Shown one piece after another: positions 25,756 through 32,444 of a stretch of DNA of 64,000 bases (its first letter is position 1; the number at the start of each line of letters is the position of its first letter). The stretch is from Lacinutrix jangbogonensis (GTDB taxonomy: Bacteria > Bacteroidota > Bacteroidia > Flavobacteriales > Flavobacteriaceae), in assembly GCF_000797445.1 (NCBI RefSeq), contig NZ_JSWF01000031.1, positions 1 to 64,000 on the forward strand, given 5' to 3'. The position numbers and the translations under genes are program-made. The notes under the pieces are model-generated. The model saw nothing but the letters and a program-made list of their open reading frames with translations. It was not told where the DNA came from and searched no databases.

Positions 25756-25943
25756 TTATATTTTATCCATAAAAGCAATATTTGAACCTATATCAATAAT
25801 AACTTGTCTTAAAACTATTTTTTTATCAAAAAACTCATCTTTATCGATAATAAAAACAATTTTTTTAGAGCTTATTATTTCCCTAATAATATTTAAAAGA
25901 TATCCAGTTTCATAATGATTATATTTTTTCAAAAAATTACTAT
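25756..25943 (-). pseudogene. Out-of-frame continuation of the orphan partner gene
   Basis: Directly after the stop of the partner ORF at 25944 a different phase stays open for 60 codons: ILDSNFLKKYNHYETGYLLN, then SSKKIVFIIDKDEFFDKKIV, ending at a TAA at 25756. The start of this stretch matches the in-frame end of the paralogue at 26584 (ILDRKFLRKYEHYET), so a one-base loss in the A-run near 25960 has cut the protein short. Confidence 0.75.
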
Positions 25944-26345
25944 CTAATATTCTGTATTTATTTTTTCGTAAAAACGTTTTCTTTTTTTAATAATAAAAGA
26001 CGACGTTTTCGATTCTATTCTATCAAAATCAAAATATTTTTTATGAACAAAACCAAAAGAAGAATCTTTTAAATTATAGTTATAAAAAATTGTTGTGTCT
26101 ATAAACTTATAATCGTTATAATTTTTATTTTCAATAGAAATACGTTTATTTTTCTTTTTGGAATCCTTAAAAAGGATGAAAAGTGTGTCGTTGCATTTAT
26201 ATTCCTTAAAAGCATCGTCATTTAAAAGTCTTTTTTTTAACGCTACAGCATTTTCATCTATAGCATTATCTTCAGTCACTTGAATTTGACTTATAGACAG
26301 GTTATAACTTAAAAGTGTAATTAATAAAATTAATAAATTATTCAT
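25944..26345 (-). CDS. Orphan exported partner/immunity-like protein, truncated paralogue of the unit D partner
   Basis: This 133-residue protein has a signal peptide (LLILLITLLSYNLSISQIQ) and strong similarity to the next gene upstream, including KKRLLNDDAFKEYKCNDTLF and SKKKNKRISIENKNYN. No domain is recognised. It is shortened by a frameshift; the missing tail is visible at 25756-25943. The ATG overlaps a short relic of the lipoprotein end (codons for R-Q-F-S-K-N-Y-C-N-E-stop), so it derives from a tail-plus-partner cassette duplicated from unit D. Confidence 0.6.
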   Translation of the reverse strand: MNNLLILLITLLSYNLSISQIQVTEDNAIDENAVALKKRLLNDDAFKEYKCNDTLFILFKDSKKKNKRISIENKNYNDYKFIDTTIFYNYNLKDSSFGFVHKKYFDFDRIESKTSSFIIKKRKRFYEKINTEY

Positions 26346-26373
26346 TACAATAGTTTTTTGAAAACTGACGACT
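26338..26373 (-). pseudogene. Relic lipoprotein tail before the orphan partner gene
   Basis: The codons encode T-S-R-Q-F-S-K-N-Y-C-N-E-stop, matching the last residues of the unit D lipoprotein (ARQFSKDYCNE). The stop overlaps the partner ATG by 8 nt exactly as in unit D. Upstream sequence to 26460 shows no further lipoprotein similarity. Confidence 0.7.
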
Positions 26374-26460
26374 TGTTACATTATATCTTGTTGTAAGATA
26401 ACTTTTGATTTCTTGAAAAAACAATTCGCATTTAATAATAAATGTTTTATATCTAAAAAA

Positions 26461-26583
26461 TCAATATAAACCTACATTGGGAGTAATCTGCCTTAACATA
26501 ATTTTCTTATCAAAAATTTCGTCTTTATCAATAATAAAAACAATTTTTTTGAAGCCATTATTTCATTAATAACTTTTAAAAAA
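26461..26583 (-). pseudogene. Out-of-frame continuation of the unit D partner gene
   Basis: After the stop at 26584 another phase reads NEIMASKKIVFIIDKDEIFD, then KKIMLRQITPNVGLY and a TGA at 26461. This is homologous to the relic at 25756-25943. The indel lies near the Y-E-T-D codons, a different place from the other copy, so the two partners were shortened independently. Confidence 0.65.
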
Positions 26584-27033
26584 TTAATCCGTTTCATAAT
26601 GCTCATATTTTCTTAAAAATTTTCTATCTAATATTCTTTTTTTATTTTTTCTTAAAAACCTTTTATTTTTTTTAATAACAATAGATGGAGTGTTTGATTC
26701 AACTTTATCGAAATCTAAATATTTTCTATAAACAAAGTGTATAGAATAAGAATCTTTTAAGGATAAGTAATAAAGAATTGTTGTATCTACAAACTTTCTG
26801 CCGTTATAATTTTTATTTTCAATAGAAATCCGTTTATTTTTCTTTTTGGAATTCTTAAAAAGGATGAAAAGCGTGTCGTTGCATTTATATTCCTTAAAAG
26901 CATCATCATTCAAAAGTCTTTTTTTAAACGCTACTTCATATTCATCGATAGCATTATCTTCAGTCACTTCAATTTGACTAATAGCCAAGTTATAACTTAA
27001 AAGTGTAATTAATAAAATTAATAAATTATTCAT
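26584..27033 (-). CDS. Exported partner/immunity-like protein of unit D
   Basis: About 149 residues from the ATG at 27033, with a signal peptide (LLILLITLLSYNLAISQIE); a longer frame from 27123 lies inside the lipoprotein gene. It is lysine-rich with no recognised domain and is paralogous to 25944-26345. The start overlaps the end of the unit D lipoprotein gene by 8 nt (ATGAATAA), a classic coupling arrangement. Its 3' end is frameshifted relative to an older, longer form. Confidence 0.65.
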   Translation of the reverse strand: MNNLLILLITLLSYNLAISQIEVTEDNAIDEYEVAFKKRLLNDDAFKEYKCNDTLFILFKNSKKKNKRISIENKNYNGRKFVDTTILYYLSLKDSYSIHFVYRKYLDFDKVESNTPSIVIKKNKRFLRKNKKRILDRKFLRKYEHYETD

Positions 27034-28812
27034 TACAATAGTCTTTTGAGAACTGTCTTGCAGTTCCTGTTGTTGGGCTTGCATATCTATAAAAAAGATA
27101 ATTTTTGATGCTATCTGTAGCAATTTCTTGTTGAAACTCAGTTGTATTATGTAAGCCAGAAATACTTATATATTCATAAAACTCATCCCAATTAAAAAGA
27201 TGACTCTCTGTAAAAGGATTATTAGGATAAATATCATTGTTATAATCTAAGTCGCTAACCTGATTTTGATTTGATAGAGGTATTAAATCATCTTTTACGT
27301 CTTCTAATATTTCTGCAATAGTTGGTATCATATAATCAAACATAAACTCATGTTGTTCTTGAAATTGTGAGCAAAAACTGTCGTAATATTCATTTATTAA
27401 TTCACCAAGTAATTGATTGTTTAGAAAATCAATAGTTGTGCCATCATTACAATTACGTTTTTTTACATATAAATAGGCATGTAAACATTCATGAATCATA
27501 TTTCTAGCAATTTCAATTGTTGAGCGAGCTAGTGTACTCGAGCTATTTAAATGGTTTTTGTTTATTTTAATAAGATAATTTGAATATGCAACTCCATCTA
27601 TAATAGTCGATTGATTTAAAGGATCTGAACTTGTGGTTCCTCCAATTCCATCTGCTAATGTAGCATCTAATTCAAATCTCACGTTTAACCTTTCGCTCTC
27701 ACCAAAAGTATCAATAAATAAATCTTTAAATTTAGGAGATGCTCTTAGTTTTTTATAAATACACATAAATTTTTCGTTTTCAGGCGTTGATATACTATCG
27801 CATACTTTTCTAACGTCACTCAAATCTACTTTAAAAGGCGAATTTAAGCTATAAGTAGCGTTAAAACTGTCATCAGACGTAAAGCAATCATCATCATCTA
27901 ATTCCTCTAAATCTATAGCAGCATTGAATTCATCAACATCGTTGTCACTTCCTCCATTATTAGTCTGTGTCGTAGTTTCTCCGGTGGTTCCAGATGGGCC
28001 ATTACTTCCAGGGTTACCAGTTCCTGTATTCATATATAGATCTATACAATCCCAATCTGTACTAATACCTATAACTGGTCCTTGTGTTGGTCCTATTCCT
28101 AAAGACACTCCGTTACAGCTTTCACCTCCAGTTGTTATATCTTGCCAACTATGTGAGTCACCTGCTGTACATAAATCTCCTTCACCATGAATAAATGATA
28201 AACAATCTGGACCGGCGCCACTAGTTGGTGCTATTACTTTAGAGTATACATTTATAGAAAAAGTGTTTTCATCAACATTAGCAATAGTTATTTTTGTATC
28301 AAAGTCTAATAAGCCATTAGATCGATAAGATTCTAAATCTTGCTGTGTCAAGTTGTAATTTAGTAAAACAACACGGTAGGTGCCATCATCTTTTAAACTT
28401 AAAACTAAGTTTTTCTTAGCAGTGATGTTATTTTCATCCATTGCTTTAAAAGTATAAGAATGGTATGAGCCGTCATCTTTCTCTAAATATTTTGCTTCAC
28501 TATCTTCTACCAGGACATTTAAACTTTGGTAAACAACAATTTTATTAGAACTACTTATTTTAGATATAGGTACTTTCTTTTTTTTGAATTCTTTAAGAGT
28601 ATTTGTAACTCTACTATTCTTACTAATTGTATTTATATCTATAGTCTCAATAGAATACTTAGGCTTTTTAGTAGCTGGATTGTTAACTATTGTGTGATTA
28701 ATATCATCATCCTTTTGGCAAGAGATTATAAAGATGGATACTCCAAATAAGAGAATGCCTAACTTAACATAATGTCTTAGCTTGTTTGTTTGTTTGTTTG
28801 TTTGTTTTTCAT
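27026..28812 (-). CDS. Phase-variable surface lipoprotein with HExxHA metallopeptidase-like domain (unit D, currently out of frame)
   Basis: The ATG at 28812 is followed by five CAAA units and then by the open frame in the +2 phase; translation now ends after 11 codons (M-K-N-K-Q-T-N-K-Q-T-S). With six units the protein is 596 residues: lipobox FIISC followed by Q-K-D-D-D, an exported domain (EAKYLEKDDGSYHSYTF), a Cys segment with HSWQDI, a Gly/Thr-rich linker, an acidic stretch (EELDDDDCF), and HECLHA near residue 442 with a following H-E-F-M-F-D-Y and I-S-G-L. The frame is intact from the SSR to the stop at 27026. It is the most divergent of the four paralogues. Confidence 0.75.
28785..28804 (-). 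repeat. Tetranucleotide tract (CAAA)5 after the unit D start codon
   Basis: Five perfect CAAA units follow ATG-AAAAA and precede CAAG. The span from ATG to stop is 1787 nt; adding one unit gives 1791 nt, a multiple of three, and a single ORF. The different unit number from unit C is direct evidence that the tract changes length. Confidence 0.85.
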
Positions 28813-28837
28813 TTACTGAAAGTTTTAAAATGTTATT

Positions 28838-28853
28838 GGTTTAATATTAAACC
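28838..28853. promoter_or_regulatory. 16-bp perfect palindrome upstream of unit D
   Basis: GGTTTAATATTAAACC, identical to the copy at 25455, again 26 nt before the ATG. Confidence 0.4.
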
Positions 28854-29017
28854 GTTTTGGTTGCTATTAAAACTAATTTTTAAGGAGATTGTACTTTATA
28901 TTGAGACAACGTTACTTTTCAATACCCGTACATTTTCTTAAATGTAAATAAAAAAGTAACTTGATTTATCGTCAATTGTTTAATTAATGTTAAAATTGCC
29001 CTTTTTTCAAGATTGTG

Positions 29018-29035
29018 TTACGGAAAATACCGTAA
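29018..29035. promoter_or_regulatory. Inverted repeat TTACGG-N6-CCGTAA upstream of unit D
   Basis: Same sequence and relative position as at 25635. Conservation here comes from the duplication, so it is not independent evidence of function. Confidence 0.35.
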
Positions 29036-29075
29036 TAGAGACAAATTGATAATAATGTTGGTTCAGTTTTAAGCA

Positions 29076-29115
29076 TAAAAAAAACCACTAGCTCTAAAAT
29101 TAGAGTAGTGGTTTT
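29076..29115 (-). terminator. Terminator of tsf, copy 1 of the island-2 terminator
   Basis: The hairpin AAAACCACTAGCTCTA...TAGAGTAGTGGTTTT has a T-run on the minus strand and lies 93 nt after the tsf stop. It is probably the original from which the other two copies arose. Confidence 0.8.
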
Positions 29116-29129
29116 GTATTTTGAATATT

Positions 29130-29190
29130 AGATGAGATTCTTCGCTACGCTCTGAATGACAACTACATTAGATTTCAACCTTCGCGGAAA
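29130..29190. repeat. Possible dispersed intergenic repeat
   Basis: The sequence GAGATTCTTCGCTACGCTCT followed by GAATGACAA, and the nearby AACCTTCGCGGAAATG, resemble intergenic repeats I know to be scattered in flavobacterial genomes. Only one full copy lies in this window, so it must be tested against the whole genome. Confidence 0.3.
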
Positions 29191-29207
29191 TGAAAAAAAT
29201 AAATTAT

Positions 29208-30167
29208 TTATCCTAAAGACACACGTTTAAAAGCAGTGACTTCAACGTTTTTAGACGCTACGTAATCTGCAACCGTTTGTTTTTCGTCTTTAATAAACTT
29301 TTGATCCAATAAACATTGTTCTTGATCTAAAGTTGTATTATCGCTAACAAAACGTTCCATTTTTCCAGGAAGAATGCGATCCCAAATTTGTTCTGGCTTA
29401 CCTTCAGCTTTTAATTCTGCTTTCGCATCTGCTTCTGCTTTAGCCATAACTTCAGGAGTTAATTGTGCCATAGAAATGTATTGAGGTACGTTTTTAAGTG
29501 TTTTACCTAAACGGCCTAACTCAATATTATCTTTTTCGATAACTGCAATTCTTGCTTCAGTTTCGTTAGCGACAAAAGAAGCTTCAAAACCTTTATAAGA
29601 TAAAGAAGTTGCTCCCATAGAAGCCACTTGCATTGCTACATCTTTACCAACTGTTTCATCTGCTTGAGATAAACCAACTAATGCACCAATTTTATTAATG
29701 TGAACATAAGTACCAACATAAGCTGCGCTTAATTTCTCGAAAGCGTTGATTTCTAATTTTTCACCAATAACACCAGTTTGCTCAATTAATTTTTCGGCAA
29801 CTGTCATACCACCAAAATCTGCAGCTAAGAAATCGTCTTTGTTATCAAAGTTGATAGCGATATCTGCAAACTGTCCAGCTAATGCTAAAAACGATTCGTT
29901 TTTACCAACGAAATCTGTTTCACATCCTAATACAATGGCAACACCAACAGTATTATCAGCATTTATTCTTGTTACAGCTGCACCTTCAGAAGAATCTCTG
30001 TCCGCTCTTTTTGCTGCTACTTTTTGTCCTTTTTTACGTAATACATCGATTGCTGCATCAAAATCACCTTTAGCTTCCACTAAGGCTTTTTTACAATCCA
30101 TCATACCTGCACCAGTTGCTTTTCTTAACTTGTTTACTTCTGCTGCTGAAATTTTTACTTCACTCAT
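29208..30167 (-). CDS. tsf: Translation elongation factor Ts
   Basis: This 319-residue nucleotide exchange factor for EF-Tu has the N-terminal UBA-like helix with LRKATGAGMMDCKKAL (residues 14-29), the EF-Tu-contacting region around GCETDFVGKNESF, and two core subdomains. The length is within the range for Bacteroidota. It follows rpsB with 83 nt between them and ends at the repeated terminator. pyrH, its normal downstream neighbour, is displaced by island 2. Confidence 0.95.
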   Translation of the reverse strand: MSEVKISAAEVNKLRKATGAGMMDCKKALVEAKGDFDAAIDVLRKKGQKVAAKRADRDSSEGAAVTRINADNTVGVAIVLGCETDFVGKNESFLALAGQFADIAINFDNKDDFLAADFGGMTVAEKLIEQTGVIGEKLEINAFEKLSAAYVGTYVHINKIGALVGLSQADETVGKDVAMQVASMGATSLSYKGFEASFVANETEARIAVIEKDNIELGRLGKTLKNVPQYISMAQLTPEVMAKAEADAKAELKAEGKPEQIWDRILPGKMERFVSDNTTLDQEQCLLDQKFIKDEKQTVADYVASKNVEVTAFKRVSLG

Positions 30168-30250
30168 GATAAGTATATTTTAAAAAAGTCGCTTAATTAA
30201 TTTCTGTTAGGAAAGAATCAAACGACTTTATTTGTAATAGTTTTATTGTT

Positions 30251-31084
30251 TTATTCTTCTTCGTTAGCTGCTGCTGCTTTTTTTGCTGGAGCTGCTTTAG
30301 CTTCAGTTTCTTCAACTTTAACCTCTGTCTTTTCCACTTTCGCTTCTGTCTTTTCCACTTTCGCTTCCGACTTCCCTTCAGCTTTAGCTTCTTTTTCAGC
30401 TTTACGCTCGTTTAATCCACCAGTAATAGCTTCAGTAACATGCGTTAATATTTTATCGATCGATTTAGAAGCATCATCATTTGATGGTATAACGTAATCT
30501 ACTTGACGTGGATCAGAGTTAGTATCTACCATTGCAAATATTGGAATGTTTAATTTCTGTGCTTCTTTAATCGCGATATGCTCACGTTTAATATCTACAA
30601 CAAACAAAGCTGCTGGAAGACGCGTCATGTCAACAATAGAACCTAAATTCTTTTCTAACTTAGCTCTTAAACGATCAACTTGTAAACGTTCTTTTTTAGA
30701 TAAAGTTAAAAATGTTCCATCTTTCTTCATTCTATCAATAGTAGCCATCTTTTTGATTGCTTTTCTAATAGTTACGAAGTTAGTTAACATTCCACCAGGC
30801 CATCTTTCTGTGATAAAAGGCATATTAATACCTCCCGCTTTTTCAGCGACGATGTCTTTTGCTTGTTTTTTTGTAGCTACAAATAAGATTTTACGACCAG
30901 AAGCTGCGATTTTTGCTAACGCATCTCCAGCTTCGTCCATCTTAGCTGCTGTTTTGTATAAATTGATAATATGGATACCGTTACGCTCCATATATACGTA
31001 AGGAGCCATGTTTGGATCCCACTTACGTGTAAGGTGACCGAAGTGTACACCTGCTTCAAGTAATTCTTTTACTTCTACTGCCAT
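30251..31084 (-). CDS. rpsB: 30S ribosomal protein S2
   Basis: From the ATG at 31084 the protein is 277 residues, starting MAVEVKELLEAGVHFGH as usual; an upstream frame from 31117 is not needed. The S2 blocks TRKWDPNMAPYVY, TERWPGGMLTNF and MVDTNSDPRQVDYVIP are present. The C-terminus carries a 40-residue Ala/Lys/Glu-rich extension with repeated K-V-E-K-T-E-A, encoded partly by a tandem 21-nt repeat. Such tails vary widely in Bacteroidota. It forms an operon with tsf. Confidence 0.95.
   Translation of the reverse strand: MAVEVKELLEAGVHFGHLTRKWDPNMAPYVYMERNGIHIINLYKTAAKMDEAGDALAKIAASGRKILFVATKKQAKDIVAEKAGGINMPFITERWPGGMLTNFVTIRKAIKKMATIDRMKKDGTFLTLSKKERLQVDRLRAKLEKNLGSIVDMTRLPAALFVVDIKREHIAIKEAQKLNIPIFAMVDTNSDPRQVDYVIPSNDDASKSIDKILTHVTEAITGGLNERKAEKEAKAEGKSEAKVEKTEAKVEKTEVKVEETEAKAAPAKKAAAANEEE
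30325..30366 (-). repeat. Tandem 21-nt repeat in the 3' end of rpsB
   Basis: Two perfect 21-nt units encode the heptad K-V-E-K-T-E-A twice within the low-complexity tail of S2. Degenerate copies continue on both sides. Unit number could vary without shifting the frame. Confidence 0.7.
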
Positions 31085-31173
31085 TTTGTAATAGTTTACG
31101 TTCTGTTGAATTAGCAATAATTAAGTGGTCATTTATATAAAATCGCCTTAATTATTTAGATGCTAGACTAAAT

Positions 31174-31203
31174 CCTGTGTCTTTTAATATTTGGGACACT
31201 AGG
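31174..31203 (-). promoter_or_regulatory. Hairpin in the rpsI-rpsB gap
   Basis: On the minus strand CCTaGTGTC pairs with GACACAGG across a 13-nt AT loop, with one bulged base. No T-run follows, so it is more likely a leader structure of rpsB (S2 autoregulation is known in other bacteria) than a terminator. The evidence is weak. Confidence 0.25.
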
Positions 31204-31258
31204 ACAACAATAACTGTTTAATTTTTGTTTTGTGTTGAAAATAAATTCAACAAAGATA

Positions 31259-31645
31259 TTAACGTTTAGAGAATTGGAATTTCTTACGCGCTTTCTTCTG
31301 TCCGAATTTCTTACGCTCCACCATTCTTGGATCTCTTGTTAATAAACCTTCTGGCTTAAGCACTAGTCTATGTTCAGGATTTAACTCGCACATTGCACGA
31401 GAAATTGCTAAACGGATAGCTTCTGCTTGACCAGTAATACCACCTCCAAATACATTTACATTAATATCGAAAGTCTCCACATTGTCAGTTAATACTAACG
31501 GTTGGTTTACTTTGTATTGTAATGTTGCTGTATCGAAGTAGTCTTTAATGTCTTTTTTGTTAATCGTGATTTTTCCTTTACCTTCTTTAAGGTAAACACG
31601 AGCAACAGCCGTTTTACGACGACCAATTTTGTGTAATACTTCCAT
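31259..31645 (-). CDS. rpsI: 30S ribosomal protein S9
   Basis: At 128 residues the length is standard. It starts with IGRRKTAVARVYLKEG and ends with the basic tail KKFGQKKARKKFQFSKR, whose last Arg contacts P-site tRNA in the family. FGGGITGQAEAIRLAISRA is the central block. The start codon directly abuts the end of rplM (1-nt overlap), so the two are coupled. Confidence 0.97.
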   Translation of the reverse strand: MEVLHKIGRRKTAVARVYLKEGKGKITINKKDIKDYFDTATLQYKVNQPLVLTDNVETFDINVNVFGGGITGQAEAIRLAISRAMCELNPEHRLVLKPEGLLTRDPRMVERKKFGQKKARKKFQFSKR

Positions 31646-32100
31646 TACTTAAATTCGTTTAAGTTAATTGTTTTAGGCTTTTGCGCTTCGTGAGCGTGCT
31701 TAGTTCCTGTAACAACAGTTAAATTTCTAAAAAGAGCTGCTCCTAATTTGTTCTTAGGTAACATTCCTTTTACAGATTTCTCTACTAATCTTGACGGATC
31801 TTTTCCGAACAATTCAGTAGCAGTTAAACTTCTTTGACCACCTGGGTAACCTGTGTGACGAATGTACGTTTTGTCATTCCACTTGTTTCCAGAAAGGTTG
31901 ATTTTTTCTGCATTGATAACAATTACGTTATCTCCACAATCAACATGCGGTGTGAAGCTTGGCTTGTGCTTGCCTCTTAAAAGTCTTGCGACTTGAGAGC
32001 ACATACGCCCTAAAGTTTGACCATCAGCGTCAATTAAAACCCACTGCTTATCGACAGTAGCTTTATTGGCTGAAATGGTTTTGTAGCTTAGTGTATCCAC
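31645..32100 (-). CDS. rplM: 50S ribosomal protein L13
   Basis: At 151 residues it has the family blocks [33 protein letters not shown] and [15 protein letters not shown]. It is the first gene of the rplM-rpsI(-rpsB-tsf) cluster and is preceded by a canonical Bacteroidota promoter at 32170-32200. Confidence 0.97.
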   Translation of the reverse strand: MDTLSYKTISANKATVDKQWVLIDADGQTLGRMCSQVARLLRGKHKPSFTPHVDCGDNVIVINAEKINLSGNKWNDKTYIRHTGYPGGQRSLTATELFGKDPSRLVEKSVKGMLPKNKLGAALFRNLTVVTGTKHAHEAQKPKTINLNEFK

Positions 32101-32169
32101 GTTATTAATTAAATTTTTGATCTGCGTTTATGCAAATCGATTAAACATTCCTCTCTCAAAAAGAGTTTG

Positions 32170-32200
32170 CAAATTTACGATAAACTTCTTTATTACCAAA
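32170..32200 (-). promoter_or_regulatory. Promoter of the rplM-rpsI operon
   Basis: On the minus strand TTTG (32200-32197) and TAAATTTG (32177-32170) are separated by 19 nt. This is the consensus layout of the Bacteroidota housekeeping sigma factor (-33 TTTG, -7 TAnnTTTG). The start codon of rplM lies about 70 nt downstream. Confidence 0.65.
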
Positions 32201-32430
32201 TAGTAACACTCTTTTATTTAATAACTTTGTTGATATGTTTTGTCACTTTGTTAATTAGCAGCTGAATTTCCAAAATTAGCTGTTCACAACATCACTATTT
32301 TGTTAACTTCTTCAGAAAAATTCAAAATTTTAATCCATATTTGGCGTGCTATACTTTATTTATATGAAATGAAAGCTCTTAAATTTATTCTAAAGCCTTT
32401 CATATTAATAGATAAGACTCATTTTTTGAC

Positions 32431-32438
32431 TATTTTTG
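32431..32438 (+). promoter_or_regulatory. Candidate -7 element before the YgiQ gene
   Basis: TATTTTTG fits TAnnTTTG but lies only 6 nt before the ATG at 32445, which would make a leaderless or very short-leader transcript. No clear -33 partner is seen. Confidence 0.25.
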
Positions 32439-32444
32439 CAGCCT

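Larger units (their letters stand above)
28740..29118 (-). repeat. Direct repeat, copy 2: terminator, promoter region, SSR and signal-peptide start
   Basis: This matches 25361-25734 almost base for base. Its terminator part also serves tsf. The two copies in direct orientation, 3.4 kb apart, are a substrate for homologous deletion or amplification of one lipoprotein-partner unit. Confidence 0.9.
28813..29207. other. Intergenic region between unit D and tsf
   Basis: This 395-nt region has no gene. It holds the promoter region of unit D with its two inverted repeats, the tsf terminator hairpin, and next to tsf a stretch (about 29130-29190) resembling dispersed intergenic repeats of flavobacteria. 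Confidence 0.6.
32101..32444. other. Divergent promoter region between rplM and the YgiQ gene
   Basis: The 344-nt gap holds the rplM promoter (32170-32200), a candidate -7 element for the plus-strand gene (32431), and an imperfect inverted repeat at 32259-32282 (CAGCTGAATTT with AAAATTAGCTG) of unknown role. No gene is seen. Confidence 0.6.

Noticed and set aside
27026-28441. Unit D lipoprotein as a complete gene starting at the internal ATG 28441
   Set aside because: Upstream codons in the same phase encode the lipobox and conserved N-terminal domain; the internal ATG would give a protein without an export signal.
25401-28812. CRISPR-like or satellite repeats at the GTTT/CAAA tracts
   Set aside because: They are short perfect tetranucleotide runs at start codons, with no spacers or long repeat units.
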